A stretch of DNA of 40,454 bases from JAAYYM01 sp964638005. Its GTDB lineage: Bacteria > Bacillota > Clostridia > Lachnospirales > Lachnospiraceae. A model generated the notes under the pieces. That model saw only the letters and a list, made by a program, of their open reading frames with translations. It did no database searches and had not been told where the DNA came from. The stretch is taken from positions 1 through 40,454 of the forward strand of contig CAZWXS010000020.1 in the NCBI GenBank assembly GCA_964638005.1. The letters run 5' to 3'. Below, piece by piece: positions 24,902 through 32,173 of this stretch. Numbering within the stretch: the first letter of the stretch is position 1; every line of letters begins with the position of its first letter. The position numbers and the translations under genes are program-made.

Positions 24902-26230
24902 ATGGACCTGTTTGATTACGTCAGAGAAAATAATATGGAGAAGGATTCACCGCTTGCGGCAAGACTGCGTCCCACAAAGCTGGATGAGGTCGTGGGACAG
25001 CAGCACATCCTGGGTAAGGATAAGCTGTTATACCGTGCCATTCAGGCGGACAAGCTGAGTTCCGTCATTTTCTACGGACCTCCGGGCACCGGCAAGACGA
25101 CGATCGCAAAGGTCATTGCAAATACGACCAGTGCTGAATTCAAGCAGATCAATGCGACTGTAGCGGGCAAGAAGGATATGGAAGAGGTCGTGAAGCAGGC
25201 GAAAGAGACACTGGGCATGTATGGCAAGAAGACAATCCTGTTCGTGGATGAGATTCATCGATTCAATAAGGCGCAGCAGGACTATCTGCTTCCATTTGTA
25301 GAAGACGGAACGCTCGTACTCATCGGGGCAACAACGGAAAACCCCTATTTTGAGGTGAACGGAGCTTTGATTTCACGCTCCAATATATTTGAGCTGAAGC
25401 CTTTGTCCGCTGAGGATGTCAGGACAATATTGACCAGAGCAGTCTATGACAAGGAAAGAGGTATGGGCGCATACAATGCAGAGATTGATGAGGATGCGTT
25501 GGATTTTCTGGCGGATATTTCGAACGGAGATGCGCGCAATGCTCTGAATGCAGTGGAACTGGGCATCATGACAACGGACAGGTCCGAGGACGGCAAGATC
25601 CATATTACACTGGATGTTGCATCCGAATGTATTCAGAAGAGAGTCATACGATACGATAAGACGGGCGACAACCATTACGATACGATATCGGCTTTTATCA
25701 AGAGCATGAGAGGATCCGACCCCGATGCGGCGGTCTACTATCTGGCGAAGATGCTGTATGCCGGTGAGAGTGTTACCTTTATCGCACGCAGGATCATGAT
25801 CTGTGCGTCAGAGGATGTCGGAAATGCGGATCCCATGGCATTGACCGTGGCAGTCAGCGCTGCGCAGGCAGTAGAGCGGATCGGAATGCCGGAGTCGCAG
25901 ATCATCCTTTCTCAAGCAGTCACCTATATCGCCACGGCGCCTAAGAGCAATGCGGCATGCAATGCGATATTTGATGCTACACAGGCGGTTGCGGAAACTA
26001 AAAATGTGACCATCCCGACGCATCTGCAGGATGCACATTATAAAGGTGCGGCAAAGTTGGGACATGGTGTGGGCTATGAGTATCCGCATGTCTATCCGAA
26101 TCATTATGTTGAACAGCAATATCTGCCCTATGAGTTAACGGGTAAAGAGTTTTATCGTCCGTCCGAAAACGGATATGAGAAGAAGATTAGAGAACATATG
26201 AAGTGGCTTAAAAAAGAAGCAGCCAAGTAA
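24902..26230 (+). CDS. rarA: Replication-associated recombination protein A (RarA/MgsA), AAA+ ATPase
   Basis: Clamp-loader-like AAA+ ATPase that acts at stalled replication forks and gaps. The 442-residue product begins PLAARLRPTKLDEVVGQQHI, as in RarA and RuvB-like clamp loaders. It has Walker A GPPGTGKTT (59-67), Walker B ILFVDEIHRF (112-121) followed by NKAQQD, and sensor 1 GATTENP. The C-terminal tetramerisation domain contains PDAAVYYLAKML and AYKGAA-like HYKGAAKLGHG. The ribosome site GGAG is in the last codons of the deacetylase gene, so the two are probably co-translated. It meets a minus-strand gene tail to tail seven bases after its stop. Confidence 0.95.
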   Translation: MDLFDYVRENNMEKDSPLAARLRPTKLDEVVGQQHILGKDKLLYRAIQADKLSSVIFYGPPGTGKTTIAKVIANTTSAEFKQINATVAGKKDMEEVVKQAKETLGMYGKKTILFVDEIHRFNKAQQDYLLPFVEDGTLVLIGATTENPYFEVNGALISRSNIFELKPLSAEDVRTILTRAVYDKERGMGAYNAEIDEDALDFLADISNGDARNALNAVELGIMTTDRSEDGKIHITLDVASECIQKRVIRYDKTGDNHYDTISAFIKSMRGSDPDAAVYYLAKMLYAGESVTFIARRIMICASEDVGNADPMALTVAVSAAQAVERIGMPESQIILSQAVTYIATAPKSNAACNAIFDATQAVAETKNVTIPTHLQDAHYKGAAKLGHGVGYEYPHVYPNHYVEQQYLPYELTGKEFYRPSENGYEKKIREHMKWLKKEAAK

Positions 26231-26241
26231 TCGTTGATTAC
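26227..26241. terminator. Small hairpin shared by the two converging stop codons
   Basis: GTAATC (26227-26232) is inverted as GATTAC (26236-26241). The left arm includes the rarA stop and the right arm the stop of the minus-strand DUF4364 gene. With six base pairs and no T-tract it is at best a weak terminator. Confidence 0.35.
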
Positions 26242-26750
26242 ATGAGCTGCTCAATCAGATATGCATAGATTTCCTGGCTTTTTTTCTGCCAGTTCTCACA
26301 GATGTGGGAAGCAGAATCTTCTGTCGGGACGGTAATCGTAATGTCTACGAGGTCTACCTTTTTCTCCTTGGCGACCAGATGCGCGGCATATTCATTTCCG
26401 GTGGTTTTATAAAACGTGGACTGTATGGACACTTCATTACGCAGGTCGAGTTCCTTATCTTTAAAGTAGGCATTTACATCGTCTTTAATGGAGTCGGAAA
26501 TACGGTTGCTGAAATAGGACAGGGTACTGCAGCCCTCCTCTGTAATGGTCAGGTGCGAACTGTTCCGGACCGATTTGGATGTTACCAGACCCGAGTCGAT
26601 GAGTTCACATACGACCTGTTGCAGCGTGAAGTAGTTGGTATATTCCTTTTCAAGGATAAAGTCAAATATCTGGGCCTTGGTTAAGGAAAAATCAACGCGG
26701 TCCAGCATATATAGAACGATGAGCTTATATTGTGTCAACGGATCAGTCAT
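26238..26750 (-). CDS. DUF4364 family protein, predicted winged-helix regulator
   Basis: The 170-residue cytosolic protein has a winged-helix-like N-terminal domain (about 1-75). In it ALTKAQIF-like helices and TLQQVVCELIDSGLV lead to a beta-wing (HLTITEEG), like PadR/MarR-type DNA-binding domains. A C-terminal alpha/beta region (about 85-165) with two beta strands follows. The family is widespread in Clostridia and has no assigned target that I know of. A GAGGTG site lies six bases before the ATG. It is transcribed toward rarA and away from rho. Confidence 0.85.
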   Translation of the reverse strand: MTDPLTQYKLIVLYMLDRVDFSLTKAQIFDFILEKEYTNYFTLQQVVCELIDSGLVTSKSVRNSSHLTITEEGCSTLSYFSNRISDSIKDDVNAYFKDKELDLRNEVSIQSTFYKTTGNEYAAHLVAKEKKVDLVDITITVPTEDSASHICENWQKKSQEIYAYLIEQLM

Positions 26751-26770
26751 ATCATCACCTCTTCTTCTAT

Positions 26771-26797
26771 TTTATAATAATTACCATTGTAAATCAA
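26771..26797 (-). promoter_or_regulatory. Putative promoter of the DUF4364 gene
   Basis: On the minus strand TTGATT (26797-26792) and TATAAA (26776-26771) are 15 bases apart, shorter than ideal. The position 20 to 50 bases upstream of the start codon is reasonable. Confidence 0.35.
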
Positions 26798-26845
26798 GAA
26801 AACAAATCAAACATGAAAACAATGGCGGAAATATCAGAAATTTCC

Positions 26846-26874
26846 TTGCGCAATCATTTTACATATAGTATAAT
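26846..26874 (+). promoter_or_regulatory. Promoter of rho
   Basis: TTGCGC (26846-26851) and an exact TATAAT (26869-26874) are 17 bases apart. The resulting leader is about 150 bases long and AT-rich, with no clear terminator-like structure; nothing else was seen in the 26751-27031 gap apart from the minus-strand promoter. Confidence 0.65.
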
Positions 26875-27031
26875 CACCTTGTAAAAGAACGAGTTGTTGT
26901 TCGTCAATCTGTTCAGATTATGAATCCCAGAATGTACAGAATAGTTCCCAACTTTTAATTAAATGAAATTTTAAATAGTGAAATGGGTTTATCATGTTTA
27001 TTTGTAGTGAAAAGACAGTGGAGGTCAATTT

Positions 27032-28441
27032 ATGATGAGAGAGAAGTACGAGAGTCTGTCCTTGAGTGTATTGAAGGATCTTGCCAAAGCGAGGGGCATC
27101 AAAGGCACATCGGCTATGAAGAAAGCGGATGTTGTTGAAGCCATGCTGGCAGAGGATGAAAAGGATGCGACAGGCAGGCAGACGGCAGACATATCTGCCA
27201 AGGCAGCAGCACAGCAGGAACAGAGTTCTCAATCTCAGGAGAAGAAAGACGGCAGTGAGCAGGACAGAAGGGATGCAGAGGGCAGTGAATTGTCAAAGGA
27301 CAAGGAAAGCCTTGACAGCGGTATTCAGGCTCATGGTATCTTAGAGGTCATGCCTGACGGATATGGATTTATCCGTTGTGCAAACTATCTGCCGGGTGAG
27401 GATGATGTCTATGTGGCACCGAGTCAGATCAGAAGATTTGGCTTGAAAACGGGAGATATCATCAGCGGAAATACAAGGATCAAGGGTCAGAATGATAAAT
27501 TTGCGGCTTTGTTGTTTGTAAAGACGATTAACGGCTATACACCGACAGAGGCAAGCGCAAGGAGGAATTTTGAAGATCTGACACCGATATTCCCCGATGA
27601 GAGGCTGCGTCTGGAGAGACCGGGCGGAAGCGTTGCGATGCGGATTATGGATCTGATATCCCCGATCGGCAAGGGACAGCGTGGTATGATCGTATCCCAG
27701 CCTAAGGCAGGTAAGACGACATTGCTCAAGGATGTAGCGAAGTCCATTCTCAGAAACAGCCCGGATATGCATTTGATTATTCTGTTGATTGACGAACGTC
27801 CTGAGGAAGTTACGGATATCAAGGAAGCCATCGAAGGAGATAATGTAGAGGTCATCTACTCGACCTTTGACGAATTGCCTGAACACCATAAGAGAGTATC
27901 AGAGATGGTAATCGAGCGTGCAAAGCGACTCGTAGAACATAAAAAGGATGTCATGATCCTGTTGGATTCTATTACAAGACTGACAAGAGCCTATAATCTG
28001 ACCGTTCCGCCCAGCGGAAGAACTTTATCCGGCGGTCTTGATCCGGCAGCACTCCATATGCCGAAGAGATTCTTCGGAGCAGCGCGAAAGATGCGTGAGG
28101 GCGGCAGCCTGACTATATTGGCGACGGCACTTGTGGAGACCGGTTCCAGAATGGATGATGTTGTATATGAGGAGTTCAAGGGAACAGGTAATATGGAACT
28201 GGTACTTGACAGAAAACTGTCAGAGAAGCGTGTATTCCCCGCCATTGACATTCCAAAGTCAGGTACGAGAAGAGATGATCTGCTGTTAGATGCAGAAGAG
28301 CTGGAAGCAATCAATGTAATGCGTAAGGCGATGAACGGCATGAAAGCAGATGAATCTGTCGAGAAGATCCTTGATATGTTCGTGCGTACCAGAAATAATC
28401 GTGAATTTGTAGACATGGTCAAGAAAATCAGATTTATATAA
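27032..28441 (+). CDS. rho: Transcription termination factor Rho
   Basis: Hexameric RNA helicase that ends transcription of untranslated RNA. The 469-residue product has the Rho N-terminal helical domain (1-42). A low-complexity insert rich in Gln, Ser, Glu, Asp and Lys follows (about 43-97), then the cold-shock-like primary RNA-binding domain (about 100-170; DGYGFIR). The ATPase core has P-loop SQPKAGKTT, Walker B MILLDSITR, and the Q-loop/R-loop region PPSGRTLSGGLDP. The GGAGG site lies seven bases before ATG 27032; ATG 27035 is an alternative. rpmE follows with its own promoter. Confidence 0.97.
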   Translation: MMREKYESLSLSVLKDLAKARGIKGTSAMKKADVVEAMLAEDEKDATGRQTADISAKAAAQQEQSSQSQEKKDGSEQDRRDAEGSELSKDKESLDSGIQAHGILEVMPDGYGFIRCANYLPGEDDVYVAPSQIRRFGLKTGDIISGNTRIKGQNDKFAALLFVKTINGYTPTEASARRNFEDLTPIFPDERLRLERPGGSVAMRIMDLISPIGKGQRGMIVSQPKAGKTTLLKDVAKSILRNSPDMHLIILLIDERPEEVTDIKEAIEGDNVEVIYSTFDELPEHHKRVSEMVIERAKRLVEHKKDVMILLDSITRLTRAYNLTVPPSGRTLSGGLDPAALHMPKRFFGAARKMREGGSLTILATALVETGSRMDDVVYEEFKGTGNMELVLDRKLSEKRVFPAIDIPKSGTRRDDLLLDAEELEAINVMRKAMNGMKADESVEKILDMFVRTRNNREFVDMVKKIRFI

Positions 28442-28448
28442 TTAGTAC

Positions 28449-28477
28449 TTGATTTCAAGAAAGACCTGTGTTACAAT
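28449..28477 (+). promoter_or_regulatory. Promoter of rpmE
   Basis: TTGATT (28449-28454) and TACAAT (28472-28477) are 17 bases apart, with TGT before the -10. It gives rpmE a separate transcript with a leader of somewhat over 110 bases. Confidence 0.7.
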
Positions 28478-28483
28478 AACTAG

Positions 28484-28597
28484 GCTGTTTATCTTGAAGA
28501 TAAATGTGCACAAACATGCAAATTAAGAAGTTCTAACATAGAGCAGCACCGACTTGAGCGAAGAGCAACATCGTGTGCATAGAAAGAGGTGAAAGAA
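28484..28597 (+). promoter_or_regulatory. 5' leader of rpmE, candidate ribosomal-protein leader
   Basis: The leader is long for a small ribosomal protein gene. Near its start TTTATC (28488-28493) pairs perfectly with GATAAA (28499-28504) around a 5-base loop. Autoregulatory L31 leaders are known in Firmicutes. I cannot confirm a match to their consensus from memory. Confidence 0.35.
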
Positions 28598-28804
28598 ATG
28601 AGAGAAGGAATCCATCCTGATTATCATCAGGCAACCGTAACTTGCAACTGCGGAAATACATTCGTAACAGGATCAACAAAGGAAGATATTCACGTTGAAA
28701 TCTGTTCAAAGTGTCATTCGTTCTATACAGGACAGCAGAAAGCATCTCAGGCACGCGGTCGTATTGATATGTTTAACAAGAAATATGGCGTAGAAAGCAA
28801 ATAG
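28598..28804 (+). CDS. rpmE: 50S ribosomal protein L31 (zinc-binding type)
   Basis: Small protein of the large ribosomal subunit that bridges to the small subunit. From ATG 28598 it has 68 residues; a GTG nine bases upstream is in frame, but AGAGGTG is the ribosome site itself. Cys16, Cys18, Cys36 and Cys39 (CNC and CSKC) form the zinc-binding C+ type, so it is not the zinc-free paralogue made in zinc starvation. The C-terminus GRIDMFNKKYG is the usual L31 end. It precedes DUF1385-prmC-prfA in the order common in Clostridia, but a strong terminator lies between. Confidence 0.97.
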   Translation: MREGIHPDYHQATVTCNCGNTFVTGSTKEDIHVEICSKCHSFYTGQQKASQARGRIDMFNKKYGVESK

Positions 28805-28816
28805 AGAATTTGAAAT

Positions 28817-28850
28817 AAGGTTGAGGTTGCTAAATCTCAACCTTGTTTTT
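28817..28850 (+). terminator. Intrinsic terminator of rpmE
   Basis: AAGGTTGAG (28817-28825) pairs perfectly with CTCAACCTT (28836-28844) around a 10-base loop, followed by GTTTTT. A clear Rho-independent terminator. Confidence 0.88.
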
Positions 28851-28913
28851 GGTTAGAAGGAAACTTTAACAGGAAGTGCTTTTGGTTGACTTCTGCTTTG
28901 ATTGGAGGCTGGC

Positions 28914-29933
28914 ATGGCTAAGACAAGAAAAAAGAAAATACGTGAGCGCTCTTGCGGTATCGGCGGACAGGCCGTTATCGAAGGCATCATGATGAAGAAC
29001 AAGGAACATTACAGTGTGGCAGTCCGTACTCAAAATGACGAGATCGAGGTTGCCGTGGAGGAGTATGAATCATTTGCGCCCAGCAAGAGATTTACGGAGA
29101 TTCCGTTTATCAGAGGCGTTTTTAACTTTATAGATTCGCTGATACTGGGAACTCGTACGCTTACCTTTTCTGCTTCATTCTATGAAGAGGTAGATGAGAA
29201 GAATCAGGGCAAGGAAAAGGAAAAAGTACTGGATCGGATGTTCGGAAAGAATGCCGAGAAGATATTGATGGGGCTTACGGTTGGATTTTCGGTCGTTGCC
29301 GCAGTCGGGATATTTATGATCCTGCCGTATTTTATATCACGGTTTTTTAGCAGATGGATCATGTCAGAGACGGTTGTGGCTATTTTGGAGGGTGTCATCA
29401 GAATTCTCATTTTTGTCGGATATGTGACATTGATTTCCTTGATGAAGGATATCAAACGTGTTTATATGTATCATGGTGCAGAACACAAATGCATCAATTG
29501 TATCGAAAAAGCATACCCGTTAACAGTGGAAAATGTCAAGAAATGCTCACGTCAGCATAAGCGCTGCGGTACGAGCTTTATGCTGTTTGTTATGTTTGTC
29601 AGCATTTTATTCTTTATTTTCATCAGAGTGGATGATCCTGTATTGCGTGTGGTAATCAGAGTACTTCTGATTCCGGTGATTGCAGGAGTATCCTATGAGG
29701 TCATCCGTCTGGCTGGGAATAATTCCAACAATATCATCATCAAGATTATATCAGCTCCCGGTATGTGGCTGCAGAAGCTGACGACCAAGGAACCGGATGA
29801 CGGTATGATTGAGGTTGCTATCGCCGCAGTGGAAGCGGTATTTGATTGGAAAGCGTACTTTAGGGAAAACTACGGGTATGACGTAGATGCATATGCTGAA
29901 AATGACGGAATGGATGTAGGATATGACATATAG
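28914..29933 (+). CDS. DUF1385 family membrane protein (YqhQ-like)
   Basis: Conserved Firmicutes membrane protein of unknown biochemical role. The 339-residue product has the family start GGQAVIEGIMMKN (about 14-26), then about four or five helices. The cytoplasmic loop motif YHGAEHKCINCIE, rich in His and Cys, could bind a metal. The ATG at 28914 has GGAGG five bases upstream; the in-frame TTG at 28902 sits before that site and is unlikely. It overlaps prmC by 11 bases. The linkage to prmC and prfA is frequent in Clostridia, but no shared function is known to me. Confidence 0.92.
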   Translation: MAKTRKKKIRERSCGIGGQAVIEGIMMKNKEHYSVAVRTQNDEIEVAVEEYESFAPSKRFTEIPFIRGVFNFIDSLILGTRTLTFSASFYEEVDEKNQGKEKEKVLDRMFGKNAEKILMGLTVGFSVVAAVGIFMILPYFISRFFSRWIMSETVVAILEGVIRILIFVGYVTLISLMKDIKRVYMYHGAEHKCINCIEKAYPLTVENVKKCSRQHKRCGTSFMLFVMFVSILFFIFIRVDDPVLRVVIRVLLIPVIAGVSYEVIRLAGNNSNNIIIKIISAPGMWLQKLTTKEPDDGMIEVAIAAVEAVFDWKAYFRENYGYDVDAYAENDGMDVGYDI

Positions 29934-30816
29934 AGAATTGTATGAAGAAGGAATGGCCAGATTAAAGGCTGCGGAGGTCAAGGAAGAGGAATTGACGGCT
30001 CGGCTGATGTTAGAATATCTGTGTCATACCGATCGTAATTATCTGCTGGCACACGGTGATGAGCGTGTGACAGGGGATATTGTCGAGCAGTATACGGGTA
30101 TGATTGATGAACGTGCGAAGCATATTCCGCTGCAGTATATTACAAACGAGCAGGAATTTATGGGACTGAAATATTATGTCAACCAAGACGTGCTGATTCC
30201 GAGACAGGATACGGAGTGTCTGGTTGAGGAAGCCATGCGTGAAATACAGGATGGTATGGCTGTATTGGATATGTGTACGGGCTCAGGCTGTATCATCATC
30301 AGTCTGATCAAATATAAGAATCATATCAGGGCAGTGGCAACGGATATATCGGAACGGGCACTTGGTGTAGCGAGACATAACAGTCTGGAGCATGGGGTGA
30401 CAGAGCAGCTGCGGCTGGTACAGAGTGATTTGTTTGAAAATGAAGAAGAAATACGTAGAGCCTTAAGGTTCTTAACGGATGCAGAGCAGGGACAGGGAGA
30501 TCGGTTTGACTTTATCCTTTCTAATCCGCCGTATATCAGGTCAGATGTGATTGAAGGGCTGGATGCAGAGGTAAAGGATCATGAACCGAGGATTGCATTG
30601 GACGGAACGGCTGACGGGTTGTACTTCTATCGAAAGATTGTGGATCAGGCAAGAGCATTTTTGGTTCCGGGCGGCAAGATCTTCTTGGAAATCGGATATG
30701 ATCAGGGAGACGCCGTTACCGAGATATTGAAGAAGAACGGATATGCGGATATTCAGGTGACAAAGGACCTGGCAGGACTTGACCGTGTGGTGAGCGCGAG
30801 GATGTCGGCGAAGTGA
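29923..30816 (+). CDS. prmC: Peptide chain release factor N5-glutamine methyltransferase PrmC (HemK)
   Basis: SAM-dependent methyltransferase that modifies the Gln of the GGQ motif in release factors. The 297-residue product has an N-terminal helical domain (1-75), LIPRQDTE (91-98), SAM motif I VLDMCTGSGC (114-123) and the catalytic NPPY (201-204). An insert of about 20 charged residues (172-193) precedes NPPY and is longer than in compact relatives. The gene begins inside the end of the DUF1385 gene and lies 63 bases before prfA, whose product is its substrate. Confidence 0.95.
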   Translation: MTYRELYEEGMARLKAAEVKEEELTARLMLEYLCHTDRNYLLAHGDERVTGDIVEQYTGMIDERAKHIPLQYITNEQEFMGLKYYVNQDVLIPRQDTECLVEEAMREIQDGMAVLDMCTGSGCIIISLIKYKNHIRAVATDISERALGVARHNSLEHGVTEQLRLVQSDLFENEEEIRRALRFLTDAEQGQGDRFDFILSNPPYIRSDVIEGLDAEVKDHEPRIALDGTADGLYFYRKIVDQARAFLVPGGKIFLEIGYDQGDAVTEILKKNGYADIQVTKDLAGLDRVVSARMSAK

Positions 30817-30879
30817 AGCAGTAAGAGAAATGCGTACAGTACAGTAAATGAGTAACAGATTTATTTTGGGAGAGAAGAG

Positions 30880-31950
30880 ATGTTTGACAGATTAGAGGAT
30901 TTATTGATCAGGTATGAGGAAATCATGGGAGAGCTGGCTGAGCCGGGAGTGGCAGACAATCAGTCACGTTATCGCATGCTGATGAAGGAACAGAACAATC
31001 TGGTTCCTATCGTTGATGCATATACAGAGTATAAGAAGAGCAAGCAGGCAGTTGAGGATTCTCTGGAAATGTTGGGAGAAGAGTCTGACGAGGAAATGCG
31101 TGAGATGTTAAAGGAGGAGTTGAATGACTCCAAGAAGCGCATTGAAGAGCTGGAGCAGACACTGAAGATTCTGCTATTGCCGAAGGATCCGAATGATGAT
31201 AAGAATGTTATCGTAGAGATCCGTGCCGGTGCGGGCGGAGATGAGGCGGCTTTATTTGCGGCTGAAATCTATCGCATGTATGTGCATTATGCAGAAGACA
31301 GACATTGGAAGGTCGAGACGATTGAAGTAGAAGAAATCGGAATCGGTGGTATGAAGAATGTGACCTTTATGCTGATGGGACAGGGAGTGTACTCTGTCAT
31401 GAAATATGAGAGCGGTGTACATCGTGTACAGCGTGTACCGGAGACAGAATCAGGAGGACGTATCCATACCTCCACGATTACGGTAGCTGTGATGCCTGAG
31501 GCAGAGGAAGTCGATGTCGTCATTGATGAAAAGGATATCCGTATCGATGTCTGCCGTTCTTCGGGAGCAGGCGGGCAGTGCGTTAATACGACAGACTCGG
31601 CAGTACGACTGACACATATGCCGACCGGTATCGTCATTTACTCCCAGACGGAGAAATCACAGATTCAGAACAAGGCAAAGGCTTATGCACTGCTGCGCAC
31701 CAAGTTATATGATCTGGAACAGCAGAAAGCACACGATGCAGAGGCAGAAGCGAGAAGAAGTCAGGTCGGAACAGGTGACCGTTCAGAGAAGATCAGAACC
31801 TATAACTTCCCGCAGGGACGTGTGACAGATCACAGAATCAATCTGACGTTATATAAGTTGGATAAGATCATGAACGGTGATATCCAGGAGATTATTGATG
31901 CGTGTATTGCAGCCGACCAGGCGGCGAAGCTGGCGAAGATGAACGAATAA
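30880..31950 (+). CDS. prfA: Peptide chain release factor 1
   Basis: Class I release factor reading UAA and UAG stop codons. The 356-residue product has the codon-recognition tripeptide PET (187-189), the RF1 variant seen in Firmicutes rather than the SPF of RF2. Its catalytic GGQ is at 231-233 in GAGGQCVNTT. The residue after GGQ is Cys where E. coli RF1 has His, a variation I believe occurs in Clostridia. A GGGAGAGAAG site precedes the ATG. Gln233 would be methylated by the adjacent PrmC. Confidence 0.97.
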   Translation: MFDRLEDLLIRYEEIMGELAEPGVADNQSRYRMLMKEQNNLVPIVDAYTEYKKSKQAVEDSLEMLGEESDEEMREMLKEELNDSKKRIEELEQTLKILLLPKDPNDDKNVIVEIRAGAGGDEAALFAAEIYRMYVHYAEDRHWKVETIEVEEIGIGGMKNVTFMLMGQGVYSVMKYESGVHRVQRVPETESGGRIHTSTITVAVMPEAEEVDVVIDEKDIRIDVCRSSGAGGQCVNTTDSAVRLTHMPTGIVIYSQTEKSQIQNKAKAYALLRTKLYDLEQQKAHDAEAEARRSQVGTGDRSEKIRTYNFPQGRVTDHRINLTLYKLDKIMNGDIQEIIDACIAADQAAKLAKMNE

Positions 31951-31966
31951 GCATGAGTATGGAAGC

Positions 31967-32015
31967 ATAGCAAAAGAGGTGATGCAAGTTTACTTGTGAT
32001 TGCCTCTTTTGCTAT
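31967..32015. terminator. Terminator after prfA, bidirectional hairpin
   Basis: ATAGCAAAAGAGG (31967-31979) pairs perfectly with CCTCTTTTGCTAT (32003-32015), 13 bp, and an inner GCAAG/CTTGT stem fills the loop. The T-run is within the stem. It separates the translation cluster from the accessory segment. Confidence 0.75.
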
Positions 32016-32047
32016 ACTGATGATAAAAAAGAGAGGTTTTAATCATA

Positions 32048-32173
32048 GAAGATGATAGTCAAAACCCATATGCATTGAGATTATACCGCGAGTTTGGTTA
32101 CGAAGAAGTGGGACATGCGTATTGGCGAAAAGGAGAGTTGCATTATGAAGACAAAATTATCAAAGAAATTCTG
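32048..32173 (+). pseudogene. Remnant of a GNAT acetyltransferase C-terminus
   Basis: In the frame beginning at 32048 the translation reads EDDSQNPYALRLYREFGY, then EEVGHAYWRKGELHYED and KIIKEIL. The pattern of Asn, Ala-x-x-Leu-Tyr and Gly-Tyr/Phe-x-x-Val-Gly is the usual C-terminal acetyl-CoA-binding end of GNAT enzymes. There is no room upstream for the rest of such a gene, since the prfA terminator ends 32 bases before and a stop lies at 32024-32026. The frame runs into the start of the MFS-GH2 gene in another frame. It is most likely a leftover from a deletion or insertion. Confidence 0.5.
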
